Source of the DNA: JBLNCE01 sp050260415
Lineage (GTDB): Bacteria; Bacillota; UBA4882; JAAYXC01
DNA: 16,527 bases
NCBI GenBank assembly: GCA_050260415.1
Contig: JBLNCE010000069.1
Span: 1-16,527, forward strand
Direction of reading: 5' to 3'
Shown here: one piece after another, positions 1-7,346 of the stretch
How positions within the stretch are numbered: the first letter of the stretch is position 1
Layout: every line of letters begins with the position of its first letter
Program-made: the position numbers and the translations under genes
The notes under the pieces: generated by a model
What the model was told of the DNA's origin: nothing
The model's database searches: none
What the model saw: the letters and a program-made list of their open reading frames with translations, nothing else

Positions 1-156
1 TACCTGTGCCCCGACGATCGGCGTGACGTTATCCGGGGCGTAGACCGTGCCCGTAACCGTCCCTTGCCCGGCCGGGGTGGTCCCGCCGCCTCCGCCGCAG
101 CCGCTCAAGGTGGAAATCAACAATAAACATAATACGATCCAGAAAGACTTTTTCAT
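1..156 (-). CDS. Lipoprotein with likely carboxypeptidase-regulatory-like repeat, partial
   Basis: Only the first 52 codons are in the window; the gene continues past the left edge. The ATG is preceded by AAAGGAG at a 9-base spacing. The protein begins with MKKS, a hydrophobic stretch (FWIVLCLLLIST) and the lipobox LSGC followed by a glycine run, which is a clear type II signal peptide. The cysteine would be lipidated and the protein anchored on the outer face of the membrane. After a short linker the sequence GTVTGTVYAPDNVTPIVGAQV resembles the start of a carboxypeptidase-regulatory-like (CarboxypepD_reg) or similar beta-sandwich repeat, in which 'G.V....G.PI.GA.V' recurs. The lipoprotein call is seen directly; the domain call is inferred from about 20 residues. 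Function is unknown. Confidence 0.75.
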   Translation of the reverse strand, partial: MKKSFWIVLCLLLISTLSGCGGGGGTTPAGQGTVTGTVYAPDNVTPIVGAQV

Positions 157-220
157 GCTGAGAATCTCCTTTCAAAAGGAATTAGGATCCATTATATCAT
201 ATCATCCAATCATTCCAAAT

Positions 221-547
221 TCAACCTACTTCGTAACCATCCGCGCGGCCGGCACGGGCGATGTCTTTGGCACGGTTACGGGTAGCACAGTCGCCCTAAA
301 TGACCCGGGCCGCTTCGTGGAGGCCTGCTGGCAAGCCATCCCCGCACACTTCCCGGGCGTACGGCTGGATGCCCGGGTGGTCATGCCCGATCGCTTTCAC
401 GGGATCGTGATCCTGCCGCATGGGGTGCCGGAAAGGCGGACGGCGGGGAATGGGGTGGTTGGGGATGGGGCGCGATATATTGCACCCCTACAAAAGAGAC
501 GGCCGGTAGCGCGAGTACCGCCGTCTTGTGGAATGCCTCGGCCTTGA
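221..547 (+). pseudogene. Decayed REP-associated (IS200/Y1-type) transposase fragment
   Basis: The plus-strand reading frame here looks like the N-terminal half of RAYT/TnpA_REP transposases. It has TYFVTIRA, then VFGTVTG, a LN/PG element, W..IPAHFPGVRLDARVVMP and HGIVIL in the family order, and further on GARYIAPLQKRR, a segment often seen in the variable middle of these proteins. In active members the HUH motif reads MPNHxH; here it reads MPDRFH, so one of the two metal-binding histidines is lost. The C-terminal part with the catalytic tyrosine is missing and the frame ends at 547. No start codon of its own is evident. I read it as a dead fragment. It lies between two minus-strand genes, and no flanking REP palindromes are visible. 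Confidence 0.6.
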
Positions 548-651
548 GCCGACCGGCAAAGGAACACAGGGGTACAAAGGGATCGATCGGCGCACCAATT
601 AATTTCGCTACACACGGGTGCATGAACATCCGGGCGGGATTCTGCGCCGCA

Positions 652-2103
652 TTACCCCAGCTTTGCCGCGGCACCAGCGCCGTAATTCAGGAGTAAGCCG
701 CCCAACAACCCGGGAAAGAGAGCGTAGTCGATCAGGTTGGCCACCATTAGCAGGAGGAAGATCGCCGCGCCGATCGGCCTCAGCTTTTGCAGAAATCGCC
801 TGATTCCCGCCGGCATCAGCCCCTCGAGGACGCCGTAACCGTCCAGAGGCGGGATCGGGAGGATATTCAGGGAGAAGAGAATCATGTTCACCATGATCCC
901 GGCTTTCAGGGCCGAGATGAGCAGTTGCCAGAGGAAAGGCTGGGGCAGTCCCCGCAGGATCACATCCTGCCAGGGGGAGATGAACCCCTGGCTGGTCATG
1001 GCCGGGTAGCGCAGATGCAGCAGGATGCCCTGGCTCATCAGGCACGAAGCACAGAAGAAGGCTAGGAAGAAATTGGTCGCCACTCCGGCCAACGCCACCG
1101 CCAGGCGGCCGCGCCGGGGGCTTCGGTACCTTTCCTGGTTGACCGGCACGGGTTTGGCCCAGCCGAAGACCACGCCATCCGGAGCCAAGGTCAGGAGGGC
1201 GGGCAGAATGATGCTGCCGAAGAGGTCCACATGGCGAAGGGGATTCAAGCTGATCCGGCCGGCCTGTTTGGCCGTTGGATCGCCCGAGAGATAAGCGGCG
1301 ATGCCGTGGGCGCATTCGTGGAGGATGACCGAGACGATGAAGATTAAGAGTTCCGCCGCTTTGATCGGCCACGAACTGCGTTTGGAAAAGCCGGGGTCGA
1401 ACGGGGGTACCGGCCCGGGGATCCGATCTGACCAAGCGGCCACCCAGGCCGCCAGGAAAGCCAGGACAGCCAGTGCGAGACCGATCCGCCCGAGCTTTTC
1501 CTCCCATGCCGTGGCGCTGTGCCGGAGGATCCAGACCGACAGCAGCGTCACGAGCGCCGCTGGCCATAAGCCCACGTGGGGGAAGGTCACCCGAAAGAAC
1601 GGCGTGAAGATAAAGGGTGTCAGGCAGAGCAGCACCACGCCGCGCCAGGAGATCAGCTTGGGTGGCGCCTCGTCGTCCGTTGGCGAGGCATCGGACTGTT
1701 CGCCCGCCGCGCCCGGCGGCGCATCCAGGACGGGCTGGGCGACTGCGGCAGCCTCCGCGGCCGCGTGGGCGGAGGCCAAATCATTCAAGCGGGCGTATTT
1801 TTCCCATAGCTTTTTGTCCCTGCCGAGTCTGGGCCCGGCATATGCCAATTCGGCTTGAGCACCCTTGACATCGCCCTGATTAAGCAATTCTTCGGCCCGT
1901 AGCAGAGCCCGTTTAGCCAGCCTGTTACCGGCCATGATCCGCGCGCTGGCGAATATACCGAGGCTGATGAGGATGCCCAGCGTCGTGATCTTACCGTCGG
2001 ACCATCGGAAGAATAGGAAGGCCGCCACGCCCAGGATGACGGGCAGGACGAAAAGGCTGAAGAAGTGACTCCCGTCTTTCGCGGCTCCTGATCCAATTGT
2101 CAT
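652..2103 (-). CDS. M50 family (site-2-protease-like) membrane zinc metalloprotease with helical N-terminal extension
   Basis: This 483-aa protein is predicted to be an intramembrane protease. HECAH (residues 262-266) is the HEXXH zinc site. It is followed by G.I.LNPLRHVDLFGSIILP (about 282-301), FGWAKPVPVN (313-322) and the second active-site element NILPIPPLDGYGVLEGLMP (413-431), whose Asp is the third zinc ligand in this family. These are the marks of the short S2P/YwhC-type M50 peptidases. The N-terminus is unusual: two hydrophobic segments (about 13-33 and 40-58), a charged TPR-like helical stretch (about 62-110), and an Ala/Pro/acidic linker (112-148) before the membrane core. ATG is preceded by GTGAGG at 7 bases. 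Substrate is unknown. No terminator is obvious after the TAA, and no co-transcribed neighbour is close. Confidence 0.88.
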   Translation of the reverse strand: MTIGSGAAKDGSHFFSLFVLPVILGVAAFLFFRWSDGKITTLGILISLGIFASARIMAGNRLAKRALLRAEELLNQGDVKGAQAELAYAGPRLGRDKKLWEKYARLNDLASAHAAAEAAAVAQPVLDAPPGAAGEQSDASPTDDEAPPKLISWRGVVLLCLTPFIFTPFFRVTFPHVGLWPAALVTLLSVWILRHSATAWEEKLGRIGLALAVLAFLAAWVAAWSDRIPGPVPPFDPGFSKRSSWPIKAAELLIFIVSVILHECAHGIAAYLSGDPTAKQAGRISLNPLRHVDLFGSIILPALLTLAPDGVVFGWAKPVPVNQERYRSPRRGRLAVALAGVATNFFLAFFCASCLMSQGILLHLRYPAMTSQGFISPWQDVILRGLPQPFLWQLLISALKAGIMVNMILFSLNILPIPPLDGYGVLEGLMPAGIRRFLQKLRPIGAAIFLLLMVANLIDYALFPGLLGGLLLNYGAGAAAKLG

Positions 2104-2273
2104 GTCGTCGCCTCACTTAAGATGCGATGGGTTAAGTATCGTATCGGTGTGCATTGCTTGATTGCTGCCGTCAATTCTAGGTTGATCGTTAATTTCCTGC
2201 CAGCAACTGTAAACTTGCATACCGGCCGGACCAAACGGCTAGACGCATACGTGGCCGAGAGGCAGCGCGAAGA

Positions 2274-2383
2274 TTGAGGTACGAGGTCCACTCACCCGCG
2301 CGGCGGAAAAAGACTTGGATCGCCTGGGCTCGGACGCCGAGCGATCCCGGGTCGTCGCGGCGCTTAGAAACCTGGAAACCGAC
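2274..2383 (+). pseudogene. RelE/ParE-type toxin remnant, frameshifted and 3'-truncated
   Basis: A TTG at 2274 starts the codons LRYEVH. One frame over, the sequence continues as LTRAAEKDLDRLGSDAERS and RVVAALRNLETD, which is the N-terminal helix pair of RelE/ParE toxins ('YEV.LTRAAEKDLDRL..D...RI..AL..L'). The two frames join if one C is restored at about 2291 (CAC-CTC-ACC). The resemblance stops after 2383, so the beta-sheet core with catalytic residues is missing. The TTG overlaps a TGA (2275-2277) that ends an upstream frame reading TKRLDAYVAERQRED; this may be the tail of a matching antitoxin, as such pairs usually overlap, but that is weak. The rest of the 350-bp gap between the M50 gene and carB shows nothing else recognisable. 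Confidence 0.5.
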
Positions 2384-2453
2384 GTTCAAGTTCTAACGCC
2401 GACCGATAGGTCCCTCCGGCAGCTACTTATTGCTTCTCTGCAAGCCTACCCGC

Positions 2454-5400
2454 CTATCGTTCCACGATCCCCCGGTGGTACTCCTGCAGCGAGCAGACGC
2501 CGCCGTCGCGCTCCCGGTGCGCGCCCACGCCTTTGGCCGCGGCCAGGGCGGCCGCCATGGTCGTGATGTAGGGGATCTTGTGCTTGATGGCGGCCTTGCG
2601 GATGTAAGAATCGTCGTCCTGGCCGGTCTTGCCGGCCGGCGTGTTGATGACGAGCTGGATGGCGCCGTTTGTGATCTCGTCCACGATGTTGGGCCTGCCC
2701 TGTTGCATCTTTAGGATGGGTTCGGTGGCGATGCCATTGGCCCTGAGATAAGCGCCCGTGCCCTCGGTGGCCTTGATGGTGAAACCGAGCCGGTGAAATT
2801 CCCGCGCGACCTCCAGCGCGGCCGGTTTATCCCGATCCGCCACGGTGAGCAGGATGGCGCCGGTATCGGGCAGCGTCTGCCCCGCGCCTTCCTGCGCTTT
2901 GTAAAACGCCAGCCCGAACGAGTCGGCCAAGCCCAAGACCTCGCCGGTGGAGCGCATCTCCGGCCCCAGGAGGGGATCGACCTCGGGAAACATATTGAAC
3001 GGAAAGACGGCTTCCTTCACGCCAAAGTGCGGGAAGGTCCGCGGTTTGAGATCAAGATCCGCCAGGCTCTTGCCCAGCATTAGTTCCGTGGCCAACCGGG
3101 CCATGGGGATGGCGCATACCTTGGAGACCAGCGGTACGGTGCGGGAGGCGCGCGGATTGGCTTCGAGCACGTAGACCACATCCCGCGCGATGGCGTACTG
3201 CATATTCATCAGGCCCACCACGCCGAGTTCCTTGGCGATCCGGCGCGTATAGTCGCGGATCGTTTCCAGGTGGCGCTCGTCGATGCCGACCGGGGGGATG
3301 ACGCAGGCCGAGTCGCCCGAGTGGATGCCCGCCAGTTCGATATGTTCCATGATGGCCGGGACGAAGACCTCGCGGCCGTCGGAGAGCGCGTCGGCCTCCG
3401 CCTCGATCGCGTTCTCGAGGAACTTGTCGATCAGGATCGGCCTGGTCGGCGAGATTTCCACCGCCGCGGCGACGTACCGGCGGAGATTCTCCTCGTCGTA
3501 CACGACCTCCATGCCGCGTCCGCCCAAGACGTAGGACGGCCTGACCATGAGGGGGTAACCGATCCGGGAGGCGACCGCCAGGGCTTCGTCGAGGTTGGAC
3601 GCCATCTCCGAGGCCGGCATCGGTATCTCGAGCCGGCTCATGATACGGCGAAACCGGTCGCGATCTTCGGCTAGATCGATGGCCTCGGGCGAGGTGCCCA
3701 GGATGCGGACGCCGGCCCGCGCCAGTTCGTCCGCGATATTGAGGGGCGTCTGCCCGCCGAATTGCACGATGACGCCCAAAGGCCGCTCTTTTTCGTAGAT
3801 GGCCAGGACGTCCTCGACGGTCAGCGGTTCAAAATAGAGTCTATCCGAGGTGTCGTAGTCCGTCGAGACCGTCTCGGGGTTGCAATTGACCATGATGGTC
3901 TCGTAGCCCAGATCGCGCAGGGCAAAAGCGGCGTGGACGCAGCAGTAGTCAAACTCGATGCCCTGGCCGATGCGGTTGGGGCCGCCGCCCAAGACCATGA
4001 CCTTGGGCCGGTCGCTTGCGCCGACGCTATCCGGCGCGTTATAGGTGGAGTAGTAATAAGCCGCGTTCTCCACGCCGCTCACCGGCACGGGTTGCCAGCC
4101 CTGGACGATGCCGGCCTGCACGCGCCGCTGGCGGATCTCCTCCTCGCTTGTACCGATGAGCTGCGCCAGATAACGATCGGCAAACCCGTCCCGTTTGGCC
4201 CGGCGCATGAGATCTTCGGGCAGGGCGCGCCCTTTGTAGCACAGGATCTCCTCCTCCAGCGCGACGAGTTCCCGCATCTGCTCGATGAACCATGCCTTGA
4301 TATGGGTCTTGGCGTGGAGTTCCTCGACCGTCGCGCCCTTGCGCAGAGCCTCGTACATCAAGAACTGCCGCTCGCTGCTGGGCTCGGATAGGGCGGTAAG
4401 CAACTGGTCCAATGAGCGGTTATGGAAATCCTTGGCAAAGCCCAGACCGTAGCGCCCGGTCTCCAGGGAGCGGATGGATTTTTGCAGCGCTTCCTTGTAT
4501 GTCCGGCCAATGCTCATCACCTCGCCCACGGCGCGCATCTGCGTACCCAGCCGATCGCTGGCGTCCTTGAATTTCTCAAAAGCCCAGCGGGCGAACTTGA
4601 CCACGACATAGTCGCCGGAAGGGGTGTATTTCTCCAGCGTGCCCTCGCGCCAGTAAGGGATCTCGTCGAGCGTGAGCCCCGCCGCCAGGCGCGAGGAGAC
4701 CAGGGCGATCGGAAACCCCGTGGCCTTTGAGGCCAAGGCGGAAGAGCGCGAGGTGCGCGGGTTGATCTCGATCACCACGACCCGGCCGGTCCGCGGATCG
4801 TGGGCAAACTGGATATTCGTTCCTCCGATCACCTCGATGGCCTCAACGATGCGGTAGGATAGTTCCTCCAGTCTACGCTGGAGTTCCGGCGCGATGGTCA
4901 GCATGGGCGCCACGCAAAAGGAGTCGCCGGTATGGACGCCCATCGCGTCGACGTTTTCGATGAAACATACCGTGATCAGCTGGTTTTTGGCGTCGCGCAC
5001 CACCTCCAGCTCCAGTTCCTCCCAGCCCAGGACCGATTCTTCCACGAGGATCTGCCCGACCAGACTGGCGGATATCCCCCGGCTGGCCACGGCGCGCAGT
5101 TCCTCGACGTTGTAGACCAAGCCGCCGCCCGTACCGCCGAGCGTATACGCCGGACGGATGACGACCGGGTAGCCCAGTTCCGCCGCGATCGCTTCAGCCT
5201 CATCGACGCTGAAGGCGGGTTTGCTCCGCGGCATCTCGATGCCCAAGGCCTCCATGGTCGCCTTGAAGGCGATGCGATCCTCGCCTCTCTCGATGGCCTC
5301 GGCTTGCACGCCGATCACTTTGACGCCGTATCGATCGAGGACGCCGGCGCGCTGCAATTCGGCGCAGAGATTCAACCCGGACTGGCCGCCCAGGTTGGGT

Positions 5401-5660
5401 AAGAGCGCATCCGGTCTTTCCCGGGCGATGATCTTCGTCACGGTCTTGAGATTGAGCGGTTCGACATATGTTACGTCGGCCAGACCCGGATCGGTCATGA
5501 TCGTGGCGGGGTTGGAATTAACGAGGATGATCCTATAACCCAGCTCGCGCAGGGCCTTGCAAGCCTGAGTGCCCGAGTAGTCGAACTCGCAGGCCTGACC
5601 GATTATGATTGGGCCAGAACCGATGATCATCACACTTTTGATGTCGTTTCGCCTTGGCAA
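2454..5660 (-). CDS. carB: Carbamoyl-phosphate synthase large subunit
   Basis: At 1068 aa this is a full-length CarB. It makes carbamoyl phosphate from bicarbonate, ammonia (from CarA) and two ATP, feeding arginine and pyrimidine synthesis in the cytoplasm. The two homologous halves are visible: GSGPIIIGQACEFDYSGTQA near residue 14 begins the carboxyphosphate half. GGGPNRIGQGIEFDYCC near residue 555 begins the carbamoyl-phosphate half, with NCNPETVSTDYDTSDRLYFE after it. The MGS-like allosteric domain starts near 930 (GAILLTVADRDKPAA, KATEGTG) and the protein ends with the usual SLQEYH region. The start is a TTG giving MPRRNDIKSV, matching the family's N-terminus (MPKRxDI); AAGGGGAG lies 7 bases upstream. 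No carA flanks it on either side. Two ARG-box-like sites lie upstream. Confidence 0.98.
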   Translation of the reverse strand: MPRRNDIKSVMIIGSGPIIIGQACEFDYSGTQACKALRELGYRIILVNSNPATIMTDPGLADVTYVEPLNLKTVTKIIARERPDALLPNLGGQSGLNLCAELQRAGVLDRYGVKVIGVQAEAIERGEDRIAFKATMEALGIEMPRSKPAFSVDEAEAIAAELGYPVVIRPAYTLGGTGGGLVYNVEELRAVASRGISASLVGQILVEESVLGWEELELEVVRDAKNQLITVCFIENVDAMGVHTGDSFCVAPMLTIAPELQRRLEELSYRIVEAIEVIGGTNIQFAHDPRTGRVVVIEINPRTSRSSALASKATGFPIALVSSRLAAGLTLDEIPYWREGTLEKYTPSGDYVVVKFARWAFEKFKDASDRLGTQMRAVGEVMSIGRTYKEALQKSIRSLETGRYGLGFAKDFHNRSLDQLLTALSEPSSERQFLMYEALRKGATVEELHAKTHIKAWFIEQMRELVALEEEILCYKGRALPEDLMRRAKRDGFADRYLAQLIGTSEEEIRQRRVQAGIVQGWQPVPVSGVENAAYYYSTYNAPDSVGASDRPKVMVLGGGPNRIGQGIEFDYCCVHAAFALRDLGYETIMVNCNPETVSTDYDTSDRLYFEPLTVEDVLAIYEKERPLGVIVQFGGQTPLNIADELARAGVRILGTSPEAIDLAEDRDRFRRIMSRLEIPMPASEMASNLDEALAVASRIGYPLMVRPSYVLGGRGMEVVYDEENLRRYVAAAVEISPTRPILIDKFLENAIEAEADALSDGREVFVPAIMEHIELAGIHSGDSACVIPPVGIDERHLETIRDYTRRIAKELGVVGLMNMQYAIARDVVYVLEANPRASRTVPLVSKVCAIPMARLATELMLGKSLADLDLKPRTFPHFGVKEAVFPFNMFPEVDPLLGPEMRSTGEVLGLADSFGLAFYKAQEGAGQTLPDTGAILLTVADRDKPAALEVAREFHRLGFTIKATEGTGAYLRANGIATEPILKMQQGRPNIVDEITNGAIQLVINTPAGKTGQDDDSYIRKAAIKHKIPYITTMAAALAAAKGVGAHRERDGGVCSLQEYHRGIVER

Positions 5661-5712
5661 AGACGTTCTCCCCTTTCTCCTTAGGACCCTGGAGCGTAGC
5701 GCGCGCCGTTAT

Positions 5713-5730
5713 CGCAAATGTTTATTCATC
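5713..5730 (-). promoter_or_regulatory. Candidate ARG box (ArgR/AhrC site), carB-proximal
   Basis: The minus strand reads GATGAATAAACATTTGCG. It matches the Bacillus AhrC consensus, as I recall it (CATGAATAAAAATKCAAK), at 13 of 18 positions, with the left half nearly perfect. It lies about 53 bases upstream of the carB start codon. Binding is inferred only. Confidence 0.35.
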
Positions 5731-5868
5731 TATATGCATGGCCGCCCGCTTCAACCCCGAATGGAACGAATAGCTATCTGGCCGCAACTGGCCGCGGATA
5801 CCCGGCAGGCAACCCGGATCATACCGCGCGTTGCATTCATACGGCGGGTTAACCGCGTTGCGCATAAC

Positions 5869-5886
5869 GTTTCATATTTATTCAAC
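5869..5886 (-). promoter_or_regulatory. Candidate ARG box (ArgR/AhrC site), carB-distal
   Basis: The minus strand reads GTTGAATAAATATGAAAC, sharing TGAATAAAYAT with the proximal site and also matching 13 of 18 positions of the recalled consensus. It has the same orientation and lies 156 bases further upstream of carB. Arginine repressors often use an operator plus a distant auxiliary site. This site is also upstream of the yhhQ promoter. The rest of the 5661-5987 stretch shows no gene and no clear carB promoter. Confidence 0.35.
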
Positions 5887-5987
5887 TTTAATTGACGATC
5901 TCCTGCTGCGCCGCCCACAGGCAATATCTCATTTCCCTGGCTGGTTTGCCGATTAATCTGGCTCTTGGTAACTAATCGATGATAGGC

Positions 5988-6016
5988 ATGACACCAAGAA
6001 GCGTCTGTTGTATAAT
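5988..6016 (+). promoter_or_regulatory. Sigma-A-type promoter for yhhQ-queF
   Basis: ATGACA (5988-5993) and a perfect TATAAT (6011-6016) are separated by exactly 17 bases. The predicted transcription start is near 6023, two bases before the preQ1 aptamer, so the transcript would begin directly with the riboswitch. Confidence 0.8.
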
Positions 6017-6024
6017 GAGTTCAT

Positions 6025-6061
6025 AGCGGTCGCGGCCTACCCGCTTTAACAAAACAAGGAG
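6025..6061 (+). promoter_or_regulatory. preQ1-I riboswitch controlling translation of yhhQ-queF
   Basis: P1 is formed by AGCGG (6025-6029) and CCGCT (6041-6045). The loop starts TCGC, and a C at 6040 directly precedes the 3' strand of P1; this is the position of the cytosine that pairs with preQ1 in known class I aptamers. The A-rich tail TTAACAAAACAAGG (6046-6059) is, as I recall it, identical to the tail of the Thermoanaerobacter tengcongensis aptamer. The tail contains the Shine-Dalgarno sequence AAGGAG (6056-6061), 10 bases before the GTG start of yhhQ. Ligand binding should fold the tail into the H-type pseudoknot and hide the ribosome site, switching off translation. The downstream genes are queuosine genes, which supports the call independently. 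Confidence 0.93.
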
Positions 6062-6071
6062 TGATTTTCGC

Positions 6072-6770
6072 GTGTTAAGGAACGAAAAGGTCTCCGTGCT
6101 GTTTCTCGTCCTCACCACCGTCTTCGTGACCTGCCTCCTCATCTCCAATATCATCGTCGGCAAACTCATCAGCATCTTCGGCATCGTTCTCCCCGCCGCG
6201 GTCATCCTTTTTCCCCTGACGTACCTGTTCGGCGACGTGCTCACCGAGGTCTACGGCTTTGAGCGCACCCGGCTCGTGATCTGGCTGGGGTTCGCGGCCA
6301 ACGTCTTTATGGCCCTCGTCATCCTCGCCGCGATCCGCCTACCGTACCCCGCTTTCTGGCGCGGCCAGGAGGCCTTCCGCGCCGTGCTGGGTTTTACGCC
6401 GAGGGTGGTCGCGGCTTCCCTGGCGGCGTACTTCGTCGGCGAGTTCACCAACTCGGCTGTGATGTCGCGGATGAAGGTCCTGACCGGGGGACGATGGCTC
6501 TGGCTGCGGGCGATCGGCTCGACAGTGGCGGGGGAGGGCGTGGACACGCTCGTCTTCCTCACCGGGGCTTTTCTGGGCGTATACCCTCTGGCCACGCTCG
6601 CCTCGATGATCTGCGCCCAGTTTCTCTGGAAAGTACTCTATGAGGCCGCGGCCACCCCGCTGACCTACAGGATCGTGGGGTGGGTCAAACGCCGGGAAGG
6701 CCTGGATCGTTATGACCGGGGCGTCAGCTACAATCCATTCCGTCTGGGGGTGCAGCATGGACAAGAATGA
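6072..6770 (+). CDS. yhhQ: Queuosine precursor transporter (YhhQ/VUT family)
   Basis: This 232-aa polytopic membrane protein belongs to the YhhQ (DUF165, VUT) family, which imports 7-deazaguanine precursors such as preQ0 or preQ1. Family features seen in order are an N-terminal helix with LISNIIVGKL (about 23-32), FPLTYLFGDVLTEVYGFERTR (47-67), GEFTNSAVMSRMKVLTGGRWLW (123-144), and a GEGVDTLVF segment (154-162). About six hydrophobic segments are visible, and length is normal. The start is GTG, placed 10 bases after AAGGAG, which sits inside the riboswitch. The gene end overlaps the start of queF by 14 bases. The exact substrate cannot be told from sequence. Because QueF is next door, preQ0 and/or preQ1 are the natural candidates. 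Confidence 0.92.
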   Translation: MLRNEKVSVLFLVLTTVFVTCLLISNIIVGKLISIFGIVLPAAVILFPLTYLFGDVLTEVYGFERTRLVIWLGFAANVFMALVILAAIRLPYPAFWRGQEAFRAVLGFTPRVVAASLAAYFVGEFTNSAVMSRMKVLTGGRWLWLRAIGSTVAGEGVDTLVFLTGAFLGVYPLATLASMICAQFLWKVLYEAAATPLTYRIVGWVKRREGLDRYDRGVSYNPFRLGVQHGQE

Positions 6771-7152
6771 ATTCCAGGCCCTCGGCAAGAACGTCAGGGA
6801 ACCCCTACGCCGGCTCGAGGTCTTTCCCAAGCCGGCCGGCGTGGAGAAGGTGGTCCTGACGAGCGATGAAGTGACCAGTCTCTGCCCGGTCACGGGGCAG
6901 CCCGACTGGGAGACGGTCACCATCGCCTACGCGCCCGCGCAGGTTTGCGTGGAAAGCAAGAGTCTGAAGTTATATCTCTGGAGTTTCCGCGAGGAAGGCG
7001 TGTTCTGCGAGGCCCTGGCCGCCCGGATCGCGCAGGACATCGCCGCGGCGTGCAAGCCGCGCTGGTGCCGGGTGACGGTCACGCAAAAGCCCCGGGGCGG
7101 GATCACCATCACCGCCACGGCAGTAACCGGTGAGGCGCCCGCCGATAACTAA
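6757..7152 (+). CDS. queF: NADPH-dependent 7-cyano-7-deazaguanine (preQ0) reductase, QueF
   Basis: The 131-aa protein is a short, unimodal (Bacillus-type) QueF, which reduces the nitrile of preQ0 to the amine of preQ1 in tRNA queuosine synthesis. The catalytic cysteine is Cys43 in TSLCPVTGQPDW, with the conserved Asp at 50, and the family signature ESKSLKLYLWSFR occupies 66-78. I chose the ATG at 6757 because MDKNEFQALGKN is the usual N-terminus and GGGGGT precedes it; an upstream in-frame extension would lie wholly within yhhQ. The 14-base overlap with yhhQ indicates translational coupling, so one riboswitch should control both. A hairpin at 7187-7206 follows the stop. Confidence 0.96.
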   Translation: MDKNEFQALGKNVREPLRRLEVFPKPAGVEKVVLTSDEVTSLCPVTGQPDWETVTIAYAPAQVCVESKSLKLYLWSFREEGVFCEALAARIAQDIAAACKPRWCRVTVTQKPRGGITITATAVTGEAPADN

Positions 7153-7186
7153 GGGAAAACATGCCGGTTGCGGGAAGTTCAGCCCC

Positions 7187-7206
7187 GCGATCGGGCCGCC
7201 GATCGC
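7187..7206 (+). other. Perfect 8-bp hairpin after queF
   Basis: GCGATCGG and CCGATCGC pair around a GCCG loop. It lies 35 bases after the queF stop. No T-run follows, so it is a weak terminator candidate at best; it could stabilise the 3' end of the mRNA. Confidence 0.4.
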
Positions 7207-7346
7207 ATGGCTTCGCGTTGATGAAAAGTCATGCCCCAAAAATCGTACTCGGCTGCGAATGATCTGATCGAGCCGGGTACCGGTGCGGGCATGCTTCTTT
7301 TTCGGTAAACGGCGTTACGGGTCGCACACGAAAGAAGAGGGTAGCA

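Noticed and set aside
608..1567. Long minus-strand frame of 319 codons overlapping the M50 gene.
   Set aside because: It is an out-of-frame shadow of the protease gene, with Arg/Pro/Gly-rich composition and no domain.
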